Translations under genes and position numbers: made by a program | Notes under the pieces: model-generated | What the model was told of the DNA's origin: nothing | The model's database searches: none | Seen by the model: the letters and a program-made list of their open reading frames with translations, nothing else | Source of the DNA: Pseudarthrobacter chlorophenolicus A6 | Lineage (GTDB): Bacteria; Actinomycetota; Actinomycetes; Actinomycetales; Micrococcaceae | Assembly (NCBI RefSeq): GCF_000022025.1 | Contig: NC_011886.1 | Location: 558,001-622,000 of the forward strand | Reading direction: 5' to 3' | DNA length: 64,000 nucleotides | In this document: positions 46,276 to 54,703 of the stretch, piece by piece | How the letters are laid out: every line of letters begins with the position of its first letter | Numbering within the stretch: the first letter of the stretch is position 1

Positions 46276-47319
46276 CTACGGGTCGCTTCGCGGTTCCAGC
46301 ACGGGGGAGGGCGCTACTCCCTTCCCCGTTCCCATGCCGTCCAACACTTCCCGGACTGCATCCGCCGCTGAAGTCTTTGCCTCCCACCCCAAAATCCGCT
46401 GCGCCCGCCGGGTATCCATCACGGGTGCTCCGGCGGCCATCTCCACCCATCCCGAATCGGTGGGTTGAAGCCGCAGCCGCCACGCCAGCCCGGCGGCCCG
46501 GTGAAGCAGCCACATGGGCACGGGGAGGATTCTCCTGGCGCCCAGGATCCGGCCCAGCTCCTGGGGATCGAGGACCGGTTCGGCCGCAATGTTGAAGGCG
46601 CCGCTGGCCCTCTGGTCCACCACGCGCCAATAGGCCTCGGCCACGTCGTCGGCATGCACCGCCTGAAACACCAGGTTGTCCGGCGCAGGCAGCAGCGGGA
46701 TCCGCAGCCTGCCGGGCAGCAGCCGTGGAATGACCGGCCCCAGGAAGTAGCGGCCAATTTCGCTGCCGGCGTCGCCCTGGAAGATCAGGCCCGGGCGGAG
46801 CCTGGCCACGGCAATGCCGGGCTCGGACTCTGCGAACCGGTCCAGCAGCGCTTCCTGCTCAGCCTTGTGCCGGCTGTAATGGGAGCCCTGCATTCCCTCA
46901 ACGGGCCAGGATTCATCCCGGCGCCCGTCCTTGGACGACCTGCTGTAGGCGCCCACCGAGGAAGCGCAGACCACCTGCTTGACCCCCGCGGCCCGGGCGG
47001 CGTCCAGTACATGCCTGGTCCCGACGACGTTCGTCCGGTACAGCTGCTCCAGGTCCCGGTTGGGCTGGATCTGCCACGCCAGATGGACGACGGCGTCAGC
47101 TCCTTCCAGCGCTGCTGCCAGCTTTTGGCGGTGCTGCTCCAGCCCCACATCGAGGGTGTGCCAGTCCACCCCTGCGTACGGGGCCTGGCTGGTATCCGGC
47201 AGGCGGCGGCTGATTCCGGCGAGCTGGAGGCTTCCCGGTTTCCTGGTGAGCTGGCCCTGCAGGTTCCGCAGGAGGGCCGTGCCGGCGTTTCCGCTCGCCC
47301 CGGTGATGACAATCCGCAT
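46276..47319 (-). CDS. NAD(P)-dependent epimerase/dehydratase family protein
   Basis: 347-residue extended SDR. Rossmann motif ITGASGNAGTALL at residues 5-17, the VVHLAWQIQPN region, CASSVGAYS and the YSRHKAE catalytic Tyr-Lys pair. Substrate unknown, probably a nucleotide sugar or a related compound. The chosen ATG has AGGAG seven bases upstream. Convergent with the gene at 45479. Confidence 0.85.
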   Translation of the reverse strand: MRIVITGASGNAGTALLRNLQGQLTRKPGSLQLAGISRRLPDTSQAPYAGVDWHTLDVGLEQHRQKLAAALEGADAVVHLAWQIQPNRDLEQLYRTNVVGTRHVLDAARAAGVKQVVCASSVGAYSRSSKDGRRDESWPVEGMQGSHYSRHKAEQEALLDRFAESEPGIAVARLRPGLIFQGDAGSEIGRYFLGPVIPRLLPGRLRIPLLPAPDNLVFQAVHADDVAEAYWRVVDQRASGAFNIAAEPVLDPQELGRILGARRILPVPMWLLHRAAGLAWRLRLQPTDSGWVEMAAGAPVMDTRRAQRILGWEAKTSAADAVREVLDGMGTGKGVAPSPVLEPRSDP

Positions 47320-47389
47320 GAGGGTGCTCCTGACGCACAGTGGAGGAACTGCGTACCAGACGAGCCTATCGCCGAGAAGGATTGTTTTA

Positions 47390-47401
47390 TAAGCAGGCTT
47401 A
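47390..47401. promoter_or_regulatory. TAAGCAGGCTTA motif before the sigma gene
   Basis: One mismatch from TAAGCATGCTTA; flanking bases extend the symmetry (ATAAGC/GCTTAT). It lies 64 bp before the sigma factor start. Confidence 0.5.
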
Positions 47402-47464
47402 TGATTTGCTGCTTCTAAGTCTTGCCGCAGGCTTTCGGAACCATCCCCGAGGGAACCAACGTCA

Positions 47465-48397
47465 ATGCCAGAATCCTTCTCTCCAGCAGCCGTGGACTCA
47501 CCATACATCCATGAGGTTCAGTCGACGCCGATTCAAAAAACCGCCTCACCCCACGATTCCCAGGCCAGGTCCGGGCAATTGCGGGAGACATTCGAAAACG
47601 ACCTGGTGCTGGGCTACCTGGACCTCGCCGAAGCACTGGCCGCGCGTTTCGAAGCCCGCGGCCGCGAACGGGCGGACTTGAACCAGGTGGCCTACCTGGG
47701 ACTGGTCAAGGCCGCCCGCGGTTTCGACAGGTCCAAGGGCGAGAGCTTTCCTGCCTACGCCGCCCCCACCATCACCGGGGAACTGAAGAGGTACCTCCGC
47801 GACAGGACCTGGGTGGTCCGCCCGCCGCGGAACATCCAGGATCTGCGCACCCGGTTGTTCAGGGCCGAGCCGGAACTGACCCAGGCGCTGGGCAGGAGCC
47901 CCAGCGTGGAAGAGCTCGCCGGTGAACTGGAAACAGACCCGGCGGCAGTGCAGGAAGCCATGTCGGCATCCAGCAGCATGCACCCGGACTCCCTGGATGC
48001 GGTCAACCCCAACTCGGATGCGCCCTCCATAGGTGACATGCTCGCCTGCCCGGACACGCCCCTGGAACGGCTGGAGGAACTGGCCTGCCTGCGCGACGCC
48101 ATGCATGACCTGGCCCCGGCGGACAGGGAACTGCTCTACCGCCGCTACTTCTGCGAGGAAACCCAGGTGCAACTGGGTAAGCGGCTGGGAATGTCGCAAA
48201 TGCAGGTCTCACGCCGGCTGGCCCGGGTACTGGTGGAACTCCAGCACCGCCTCGAAAACAGCTCCCGGCTCGACGAACCATCCGGCGGGTGCCCCGGCAC
48301 CCCGGCTTCCTTGGGGCGGGCGCAGGCCCAACGGGCACGGCACTCGCAGCCGGAACGTGCCCGGCGCCGCGGCTTCGGCCGCCCGTCGACGCCCTGA
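47465..48397 (+). CDS. SigB/SigF-type RNA polymerase sigma factor
   Basis: 310 residues. Region 2 is LNQVAYLGLVKAARGFDRSK and FPAYAAPTITGELKRYLRD. Region 3 is TWVVRPPRNIQDLRTRLF through LGRSPSVEELAGEL. Region 4 is LLYRRYFCEETQVQLGKRLG with MSQMQVSRRLARVL as the -35 recognition helix. The sigma-B/F/G class controls general stress and stationary-phase genes. About 35 basic residues trail the family end. No anti-sigma factor is adjacent, which is unusual for this class. The TAAGCATGCTTA-like motif upstream links it to dps and the envelope-stress genes. Confidence 0.9.
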   Translation: MPESFSPAAVDSPYIHEVQSTPIQKTASPHDSQARSGQLRETFENDLVLGYLDLAEALAARFEARGRERADLNQVAYLGLVKAARGFDRSKGESFPAYAAPTITGELKRYLRDRTWVVRPPRNIQDLRTRLFRAEPELTQALGRSPSVEELAGELETDPAAVQEAMSASSSMHPDSLDAVNPNSDAPSIGDMLACPDTPLERLEELACLRDAMHDLAPADRELLYRRYFCEETQVQLGKRLGMSQMQVSRRLARVLVELQHRLENSSRLDEPSGGCPGTPASLGRAQAQRARHSQPERARRRGFGRPSTP

Positions 48398-48475
48398 GCG
48401 GAATTTACTGACTTCGCACCCCGCCAGGGCCGGGGCGCACCACACCACCGATTTCCTATCTTGCCTGTTCAGCGG

Positions 48476-48497
48476 GCCGGACACGTTGCTGTCCGGC
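48476..48497. terminator. short hairpin after the sigma gene
   Basis: GCCGGACA (48476-48483) and TGTCCGGC (48490-48497) around a 6-base loop; likely terminator separating the sigma gene from the heptose locus. Confidence 0.6.
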
Positions 48498-48552
48498 TCC
48501 CGGTGCGACGTTGGCCTGTTTAGGAGCGGCAGCAGGAGGGAACAGGAGTGAC

Positions 48553-49089
48553 ATGGTAAGCCCCGCAACTGCCAAGATCCGCGCCGTCCTGTTCGACCGG
48601 GACGGCACCCTGGTGGTCGATGTTCCCTACAACGGGAACCCGGCCCTGGTACGGCCAGTGCCCGGTGCAAGGGAGGTGCTGGACGCCCTCCGTGCCCGCG
48701 GCATCGCCACGGGCGTGGTCAGCAACCAGTCCGGCATTGCCCGTGGACTCATCAGCGAGGACGACGTTGCCAGCGTCAATGCCAGGGTGGAAGAACTCCT
48801 GGGCCCCTTCGACGTGTGGGAAGTCTGCCCGCACTCGGACCAGGACAACTGCTCCTGCCGCAAACCGGCACCGGGAATGGTCCACAGCGCCTGCAGGAAG
48901 CTGGGCATCGACGAATCAGAGGCTGTCCTGATCGGCGACATCGGCGCCGACGTCCTGGCCGCCGAGGCGGCCGGGGCCACCGGCGTCCTGGTTCCCACCC
49001 CGGTGACCAGGGCCGAGGAAGTGGCCGCCGCCCGGCTGGTGGCCCGCGACCTGGCCGGCGCCGTCGGCCTGCTCCGGGAGGCGCCGTAA
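48553..49089 (+). CDS. gmhB: D,D-heptose 1,7-bisphosphate phosphatase-like HAD enzyme
   Basis: 178-residue HAD-IIIA phosphatase. Catalytic Asp15/Asp17 in LFDRDGTLVVD; VVSNQSGIARG (motif II); CPHSDQDNCSC gives the zinc site C92, H94, C100, C102 of GmhB; KPAPGM and GDIGADVLAA are motifs III/IV. In the heptose pathway it removes the C7 phosphate after the kinase step. AGGAGTGAC precedes the ATG, and it heads a run of six overlapping genes that includes gmhA and an hldE-like gene. Confidence 0.92.
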   Translation: MVSPATAKIRAVLFDRDGTLVVDVPYNGNPALVRPVPGAREVLDALRARGIATGVVSNQSGIARGLISEDDVASVNARVEELLGPFDVWEVCPHSDQDNCSCRKPAPGMVHSACRKLGIDESEAVLIGDIGADVLAAEAAGATGVLVPTPVTRAEEVAAARLVARDLAGAVGLLREAP

Positions 49090-50177
49090 TGGGCCAGGTC
49101 CTGGTGGCGCGGCTGGACAGCATGGGCGATGTCCTCCTGGCCGGACTGGCCGTGCGGGCAGTCGCCAACGGCCGGGTCCCGGACGGCAGCGGCGCGAACC
49201 ATGTGGTGATGCTTTGCGGCCGGCAGGGCGAAGCCGCCGCGGGAATCCTGCCCGGTGCCGCGGAGGTCTACAGCTGGGACAGCCCGTGGATCATGAACCC
49301 TGCACCCAAAATGACGGGCCCCCACGCGGACCGCCTCATCGAATACGTGCGCAACTCCAGGATTACCGAAGCCGTCATACTCACCTCCTTCCATCAGTCC
49401 CCGCTGCCGCTGGCACTCCTGCTCCGGCTGGCCGGCGTCGAGCGGATCACGGGCGCCTCCACGGACTTTGCGGGCTCCCTGCTCGATGTGCGGCTCAAAC
49501 CCGGCGAGGACTTCCCCGAAGACCAGCCGGAAGCCGAGCGGGCGCTGGGCATCGCCGAAGCCGCAGGATTCAGGCTGCCCCAGGGCGACGACGGCAAGCT
49601 CCGCATCACTCCCGGCCCGGATGTGCAGGACCTCGTGGGAGAAGGACCGTATGTGGTGGTCCACCCGGGCGCCGCCGTTCCGGCCAGGGCCTGGCCCCCG
49701 CTCCACCATGCCGCCGCCGTCGAACTCCTCCAGGGTGCCGGCCACCGCGTGGTGGTGACCGGCGGTCCCGGTGAAACCTCGCTGACGGCAACCGTGGCCG
49801 GCCCCTCCGCGCTGGACCTCGGCGGCCGGACCGATGTACATACGCTCGCCGGCGTCATGGCCGGCGCCGATGCCGTGGTCACCGGAAACACCGGCCCCGC
49901 CCACTTGGCGGCAGCTGTGGGCACGCCGGTGGCCTGCCTCTTTTCCCCCGTGGTCCCGGCCGTCCGCTGGGCACCCTACGGGGTGCCGCTGGAGCTGCTG
50001 GGAGACCAGAACGCGGCCTGCAGGTTGACCCGTGCCCGCATCTGTCCCGTCCCGGGCCACCCCTGCCTGGACTCCGTTTCCCCCGAAGAAGTGGTGGCAG
50101 CCGTTGAACGCCTGATCAGCGGCGTGAGCTCCCTCAGCACCCACGTCAGCACCCGTAGAAAGGCCCGCAACAGATGA
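49089..50177 (+). CDS. glycosyltransferase family 9, heptosyltransferase-like
   Basis: 362 residues with GT-B fold features of the ADP-heptose:LPS heptosyltransferase family: opening ILVARLDSMGDVLLA-like VLVARLDSMGDVLLAGLAVR, the mid HPGAAVPARAWP nucleotide-sugar loop, VVVTGGPGE, and ADAVVTGNTGPAHLAAAVGTP near the end. The enzyme should transfer heptose or a related sugar from a nucleotide donor. A Gram-positive has no LPS, so the acceptor must be something else. The start shares a base with the gmhB stop. Confidence 0.9.
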   Translation: MGQVLVARLDSMGDVLLAGLAVRAVANGRVPDGSGANHVVMLCGRQGEAAAGILPGAAEVYSWDSPWIMNPAPKMTGPHADRLIEYVRNSRITEAVILTSFHQSPLPLALLLRLAGVERITGASTDFAGSLLDVRLKPGEDFPEDQPEAERALGIAEAAGFRLPQGDDGKLRITPGPDVQDLVGEGPYVVVHPGAAVPARAWPPLHHAAAVELLQGAGHRVVVTGGPGETSLTATVAGPSALDLGGRTDVHTLAGVMAGADAVVTGNTGPAHLAAAVGTPVACLFSPVVPAVRWAPYGVPLELLGDQNAACRLTRARICPVPGHPCLDSVSPEEVVAAVERLISGVSSLSTHVSTRRKARNR

Positions 50178-51202
50178 GAATCCTGCTCTGGCATGTCCAC
50201 GGATCCTGGACGGACGCCTTCGTCCGCGGCAGGCACGAGTACCTGCTCCCCGTCCTGCCCGAAGGCGGCCCGTGGGGCCTGGGCCGCGCCGGGCGGAACT
50301 GGCCGGACACGGTGCGGGAGGTGGACCTGGCGACGCTGGACGCAGACGCCGTTGACGCCGTCGTGCTCCAACGCCCGGAAGAAATCAGCGAAGTCTCGCA
50401 GGTCCTCGGCCGGACCCCCGGCGTGGACTTGCCCGCGGTCTTTGTGGAGCACAACACGCCCAAGGGTGATTTCCCCTTCACCCGGCACCCGCTGGCGGAC
50501 CAGAACACCATCCCCCTGGTGCACGTGACCCACTTCAACCGGCTCGCGTGGGACAACGGGTCCGCGGTCTCCACCGTGATCGAACACGGCATACCCGACC
50601 CCGGGCAGCTGTACACCGGCGAACTCCCGGACCTGGGCGTAGTGGTCAACGAGCCCGTTCGCCGGGGCCGCGTGACGGGCACGGACCTGCTGCCCGCCTT
50701 CGCCGAGGTGGCGCCGCTGCAGGTGTTCGGGATGAAGACCGAGGGGCTGGCAGCCGCCGCAGGCATCGGGACGGAACGGCTTACCCCCCGCGGTGACCTG
50801 AAGACGCAGGAACTCCACCGCGAGCTGGCACGCTGCCGCGTCTACCTGCACCCCATGCGCTGGACGTCCCTGGGGCTGTCCCTGCTGGAAGCCATGCACC
50901 TGGGCATGCCCGTGGTGGTGCTGGCCGCCACCGAAGCTCCCCGGGCAGTCCCGCCCGAAGCCGGAGCGGTGTCCGCGGACATCGAGGAGCTGCTCCGGTG
51001 CGCGCGCAAGCTGGTGGCCAACCCGGAAGAAGCACGACGGCGGGGCGTTGCCGCGCGCGAGGCCGCACTGGCCCGCTACGGCCTGGGCAAGTTCCAGGAC
51101 AGCTGGGATGGGCTCCTGGCAGATCTCGGGCGCAGGCCGTCGGCCCGCCGCCGGCCGGACGGGCAGATCCCTGTTTCGGCGCAAGAAAGGAAGAGCGCAT
51201 GA
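50174..51202 (+). CDS. glycosyltransferase, GT-B type
   Basis: 342 residues; opens MRILLWHVHGSWTDAFVRG. The C-terminal half has the GT4-like TPRGDLKTQELHRELARCRV and WTSLGLSLLEAMHLGMPVVV region, where the Glu of LEAMHLG corresponds to the donor-binding Glu of GT4 enzymes. Sugar unknown. ATGA overlap with the GT9 gene and with the next GT4 gene. Confidence 0.85.
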   Translation: MRILLWHVHGSWTDAFVRGRHEYLLPVLPEGGPWGLGRAGRNWPDTVREVDLATLDADAVDAVVLQRPEEISEVSQVLGRTPGVDLPAVFVEHNTPKGDFPFTRHPLADQNTIPLVHVTHFNRLAWDNGSAVSTVIEHGIPDPGQLYTGELPDLGVVVNEPVRRGRVTGTDLLPAFAEVAPLQVFGMKTEGLAAAAGIGTERLTPRGDLKTQELHRELARCRVYLHPMRWTSLGLSLLEAMHLGMPVVVLAATEAPRAVPPEAGAVSADIEELLRCARKLVANPEEARRRGVAAREAALARYGLGKFQDSWDGLLADLGRRPSARRRPDGQIPVSAQERKSA

Positions 51203-52467
51203 AAATCGCGATGATTTCCGAGCACGCCAGCCCGCTGGCCGCCCTGGGCGGGGTGGACGCCGGCGGGCAGAACGTCCACGTTGCAGCACTGTCCGAAGCG
51301 CTGGCCAGGCGCGGACACCAGGTCACCGTGTATACCCGCAGGGATGCGACGGAGCTTCCCGCCCGGGTTTCGGTGGGGCCTGGTTTTGACGTGGTGCACG
51401 TGGACGCCGGCCCTCCGCGGCACGTTCCCAAGGACGAACTTCTGCCGTTCATGGGCGAACTGGCGGACGGCGTGGCCCGGGACTGGGACCACCGGCCCCC
51501 GGACGTTGTCCACGGACACTTCTGGATGTCCGGCCTGGCCGCCCTGGACGCCGCCCGCCGGGCCGGCTCCGGCTACCGGGTCCCTGTCATCCAGACCTTC
51601 CACGCACTGGGCACGGTCAAGCGCCGGCACCAGGGCGCCGAGGACACCAGCCCGCAGGAACGCCGCTGGCTTGAACCGGGCGTCGGACGGTCCGCGGACC
51701 GGATCATCGCCACCTGTTCGGACGAGGTGTTTGAGCTCAAAGCCATGGGCATCAACACCGGAAAGATTTCCATTGCACCCTGCGGCGTGGACCTGGATGT
51801 CTTCGGGCCGGACGGGCCGGTGGACGCCAAGCCCCGGTCCCACCGCATCCTCTCAGTGGGACGGCTGGTGCCGCGCAAGGGCGTGGACCTGGTGATCCGC
51901 GCCCTGCCGCACCTGCGCGCAGCGGGCTTTGCCGACGTCGAACTCCTCATCGTGGGCGGCGGCGGGGACTCGGGCACCCTTCACTCGGACCCCGAGGTGC
52001 GCCGGCTGCTGGGCCTCGCCGCAGAACTCGGCGTCCAGGACCAGGTGGTGATGGAAGGCCAGGTACCCCGCGGGGACATGCCCGGCATCTTCCGCAGCGC
52101 CGATGCCGTGGTCTGCGCCCCCTGGTACGAACCGTTCGGCATCGTTCCCCTCGAAGCGATGGCGTGCGGCGTGCCGGTGGTGGCCGCCGCCGTGGGCGGG
52201 CTGCGGGACACGGTGGTGGACCACGGCACAGGCCTGCACGTCCCGCCCCGCGACCCGGAAGCCATCGCGTCAGCCCTGGCCATGCTGCTCGGCAACCCCT
52301 CCCTGCGCGCTGAACTCGGCAACGCCGGCCAGCGGCGCGCCCGTGCCCGCTATTCGTGGGACCGGGTGGCCGCGGAATCCGAAAAGGCCTACAAGCTGGC
52401 GGTGGCGGGGGCCGCAGCTGGTGCCGCCGGCCCGGCAGCCATCCCCCTGGAAGGAGCGGCACTGTGA
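51199..52467 (+). CDS. glycosyltransferase family 4, MshA-like
   Basis: 422 residues. The N-terminal SEHASPLAALGGVDAGGQNV is the acceptor-loop motif shared with MshA and sucrose-phosphate-synthase relatives. FHALGTVKRRHQ, ILSVGRLVPRKGVDLVIRAL (donor domain start) and WYEPFGIVPLEAMACGVPVV (EX7E) follow. The substrate may be a nucleotide-activated hexose or heptose. AAGGAAGAG before the ATG; 4-base overlaps on both sides. Confidence 0.9.
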   Translation: MKIAMISEHASPLAALGGVDAGGQNVHVAALSEALARRGHQVTVYTRRDATELPARVSVGPGFDVVHVDAGPPRHVPKDELLPFMGELADGVARDWDHRPPDVVHGHFWMSGLAALDAARRAGSGYRVPVIQTFHALGTVKRRHQGAEDTSPQERRWLEPGVGRSADRIIATCSDEVFELKAMGINTGKISIAPCGVDLDVFGPDGPVDAKPRSHRILSVGRLVPRKGVDLVIRALPHLRAAGFADVELLIVGGGGDSGTLHSDPEVRRLLGLAAELGVQDQVVMEGQVPRGDMPGIFRSADAVVCAPWYEPFGIVPLEAMACGVPVVAAAVGGLRDTVVDHGTGLHVPPRDPEAIASALAMLLGNPSLRAELGNAGQRRARARYSWDRVAAESEKAYKLAVAGAAAGAAGPAAIPLEGAAL

Positions 52468-53168
52468 CTGCTGAATCATCCCTCCGCGACATCGACCTGG
52501 CGCACCTGGCCATGGCACCGGCGCTCCCGGCGGTGCTTCCCGGCGCCGCGTACGTGGATTCCGCCAGTGCCGACGCCGTCCGGCTGCACCTGGACAACGT
52601 GGTTCCCGCCCTGGAATCCCTGCGCAGCCAGTCCGGCCGGCTCGCCGCCTGGGGCGTGGAGCTGGCCCAGCGGATGCTCCGCGGGCAGCGGCTGCTGGCC
52701 GCCGGGAACGGCGGGTCCGCCGCCGAAGCCCAGCACCTCACCGCCGAACTGGTGGGACGCTTCGACGGCGAGCGGGTCCCGTTCTCCGCCATCTCCCTGC
52801 ACGCGGAAACATCGGCCATCACGGCCATCGCCAATGACTACGGGTACGACGACGTCTTCGCCCGGCAGGTGCGCGCCCACGGCCGCTCCGGCGACCTGCT
52901 GATCCTCCTGTCCACCAGCGGGAAAAGCCCCAACCTGCTGCGGGCCGCGGAGGCCGCGTCCCGCCTGAACATCACCACCTGGGCTCTGACCGGTGCCGGG
53001 CCAAACCCGCTGGCTGCCGCCTGCGATGAGGCCGTGATGATCGATGCCCTTAATGCGAATGCGCAGGAGGGCCACCTGATCGCCCTGCACGCCGTCTGCC
53101 GCGCCTTCGACCTGGAAGTGGCCCGCCGCCACCCCGCCAGCACGCTCCAGCAGGATGGCCGGCCATGA
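52464..53168 (+). CDS. gmhA: phosphoheptose isomerase-like SIS protein
   Basis: 234 residues; converts sedoheptulose-7-phosphate to D-glycero-D-manno-heptose-7-phosphate, the entry to the pathway. The SIS domain shows LLAAGNGGSAAEAQHLTAEL with metal ligands His91 and Glu95 at GmhA spacing, LLSTSGKSPNLLRAAEAA, and NAQEGHLIALH giving Gln201/His209, again the GmhA spacing. There is a 40-residue N-terminal extension. GTG start, AAGGAGCGG site, overlaps on both sides. Confidence 0.9.
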   Translation: MTAESSLRDIDLAHLAMAPALPAVLPGAAYVDSASADAVRLHLDNVVPALESLRSQSGRLAAWGVELAQRMLRGQRLLAAGNGGSAAEAQHLTAELVGRFDGERVPFSAISLHAETSAITAIANDYGYDDVFARQVRAHGRSGDLLILLSTSGKSPNLLRAAEAASRLNITTWALTGAGPNPLAAACDEAVMIDALNANAQEGHLIALHAVCRAFDLEVARRHPASTLQQDGRP

Positions 53169-54625
53169 GGATCGTGGTGGTGGGCGACGTGATGCTGGAC
53201 GTGGACCTCTCCGGCGAGGCCACCCGGCTGAGCCCGGATGCGCCCGTCCCGGTGGTGGACGTCTACGGGATCCGCAGCCGCGCCGGCGGCGCCGGGCTGG
53301 TGGCGCGCATGCTGGCCGGGGAAGGCTGGCCCGTCACGTTGGTGACGGTCTTCGGCGATGACGACGCCGGGCGGCAACTGCGCGACCACCTCGAGGGCGT
53401 GCGGGTAGTTTCCGGCCCCAGCGGCCACCCCACGCCGGTGAAGACCCGGGTGCGGGCCGGCTCGCAGGCGGTGGTCCGGGTGGACCAGGGGTGCGGCAAG
53501 CCACCGGTACCGGGAATATCGGCTGGCATGCTCCGGGCCGTGGAGGAAGCCGGTGCCATCATTGTGGCCGACTACGGCAGGGGCATGGCAGCCAACCCGG
53601 AGCTCCGCCACCTGCTTGCCAGGCGCACGGCGGAAGTGCCCGTTATCTGGGACCCGCATCCATCCGGGCCGGATCCGGTGCCGGGAGTCGCCGTGGTGAC
53701 GCCCAACCTGGCGGAGGCCACCAAAGCCGCCGCCGCTTTCGCGAGCTCCGCTCCAGGTGACGGCGCCCCCGGCGGCCCGGCAGCCGTCGTCGGACGCATC
53801 CTGCTTGAACGCTGGCAGAGCGCCGCGGTCCTGGTGACCAAGGGGGCAGAAGGGGCAGTGCTCCTGCAGCGCGACAGCGTGTCCCCACTGGATGTTCCGG
53901 CGCCCCGGGTGGAAGCCGGGGATCCCTGCGGGGCAGGTGACCGCCTGGCGGCCGGCCTTGCAGTCCACCTCCTGGCCGGCAGCGCCCTGCCCGAAGCAGC
54001 GGAGCTGGCCGTCAACGATGCCGCCGACTTCCTGGGCGCCGGCGGCGTCGCCGCCCTGCCTGACCGGGGCTCTGGCCACGGCCTGCCCCGGGAAGGCGGC
54101 GGGTACACCCCGGCATCACCCGGTGCGCCGGCGGCACAACCCGAGGACGGCCCGACGCCGCTCCACCGTTCCGCCGAGCCGCTGCTGCTGGCCCGCGCCG
54201 TCCGCGGCAACGGTGGAACGGTGGTGGCCACCGGCGGCTGCTTCGACCTGCTGCACGCCGGCCACGTGCGCTCGCTGGCCGCCGCCCGGAAACTCGGCGA
54301 CTGCCTCATCGTCTGCCTGAACTCGGACAGCTCGGTCCGGCGGCTCAAGGGCCCGGAAAGGCCCATCATCAGCCAGCAGGACAGGGCCGAATTGCTGCTG
54401 GCCATGGAGTGCGTGGACGCCGTGATGGTGTTCGACGAGGACACCCCGGAAGCTGCCCTGGACCGGCTTCGTCCCGACCTCTGGGTCAAGGGCGGGGACT
54501 ACAAAGGCTCCCGGCTGCCTGAAGCGGAGCTCGTGGAGAGCTGGGGCGGCCGGTGCGTGACTGTTCCCTACCATCCGGCGCGGTCCACCACCGGGTTGGC
54601 CGATGCCCTCGCCAAGGTGGGCTGA
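53165..54625 (+). CDS. HldE-like kinase/nucleotidyltransferase fusion, diverged kinase half
   Basis: 486 residues. The N-terminal PfkB half (about 1-315) opens VVVGDVMLDVDLSGEATRLS and ends at GAGD (256-259). The C-terminal half (about 345-486) is a cytidylyltransferase-fold nucleotidyltransferase with GGCFDLLHAGHVRSL (HAGH 364-367) and VKGGDYK. In HldE these halves phosphorylate heptose-7-P at C1 and then attach AMP. The kinase half departs from HldE: RAGGAGLVARML replaces the usual GGAANVAMN substrate motif, and the residue after GAGD is Arg instead of Ser/Thr. The nucleotidyltransferase half looks intact. Overlaps gmhA by 4 bases. Confidence 0.88.
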   Translation: MRIVVVGDVMLDVDLSGEATRLSPDAPVPVVDVYGIRSRAGGAGLVARMLAGEGWPVTLVTVFGDDDAGRQLRDHLEGVRVVSGPSGHPTPVKTRVRAGSQAVVRVDQGCGKPPVPGISAGMLRAVEEAGAIIVADYGRGMAANPELRHLLARRTAEVPVIWDPHPSGPDPVPGVAVVTPNLAEATKAAAAFASSAPGDGAPGGPAAVVGRILLERWQSAAVLVTKGAEGAVLLQRDSVSPLDVPAPRVEAGDPCGAGDRLAAGLAVHLLAGSALPEAAELAVNDAADFLGAGGVAALPDRGSGHGLPREGGGYTPASPGAPAAQPEDGPTPLHRSAEPLLLARAVRGNGGTVVATGGCFDLLHAGHVRSLAAARKLGDCLIVCLNSDSSVRRLKGPERPIISQQDRAELLLAMECVDAVMVFDEDTPEAALDRLRPDLWVKGGDYKGSRLPEAELVESWGGRCVTVPYHPARSTTGLADALAKVG

Positions 54626-54703
54626 CAATCCCCAACCAGTGCCGCACCAAGCCATACAACGGCACGGCACCCAAAGATTCTGATCCCTGTTGAAAGGAAC
54701 ACC

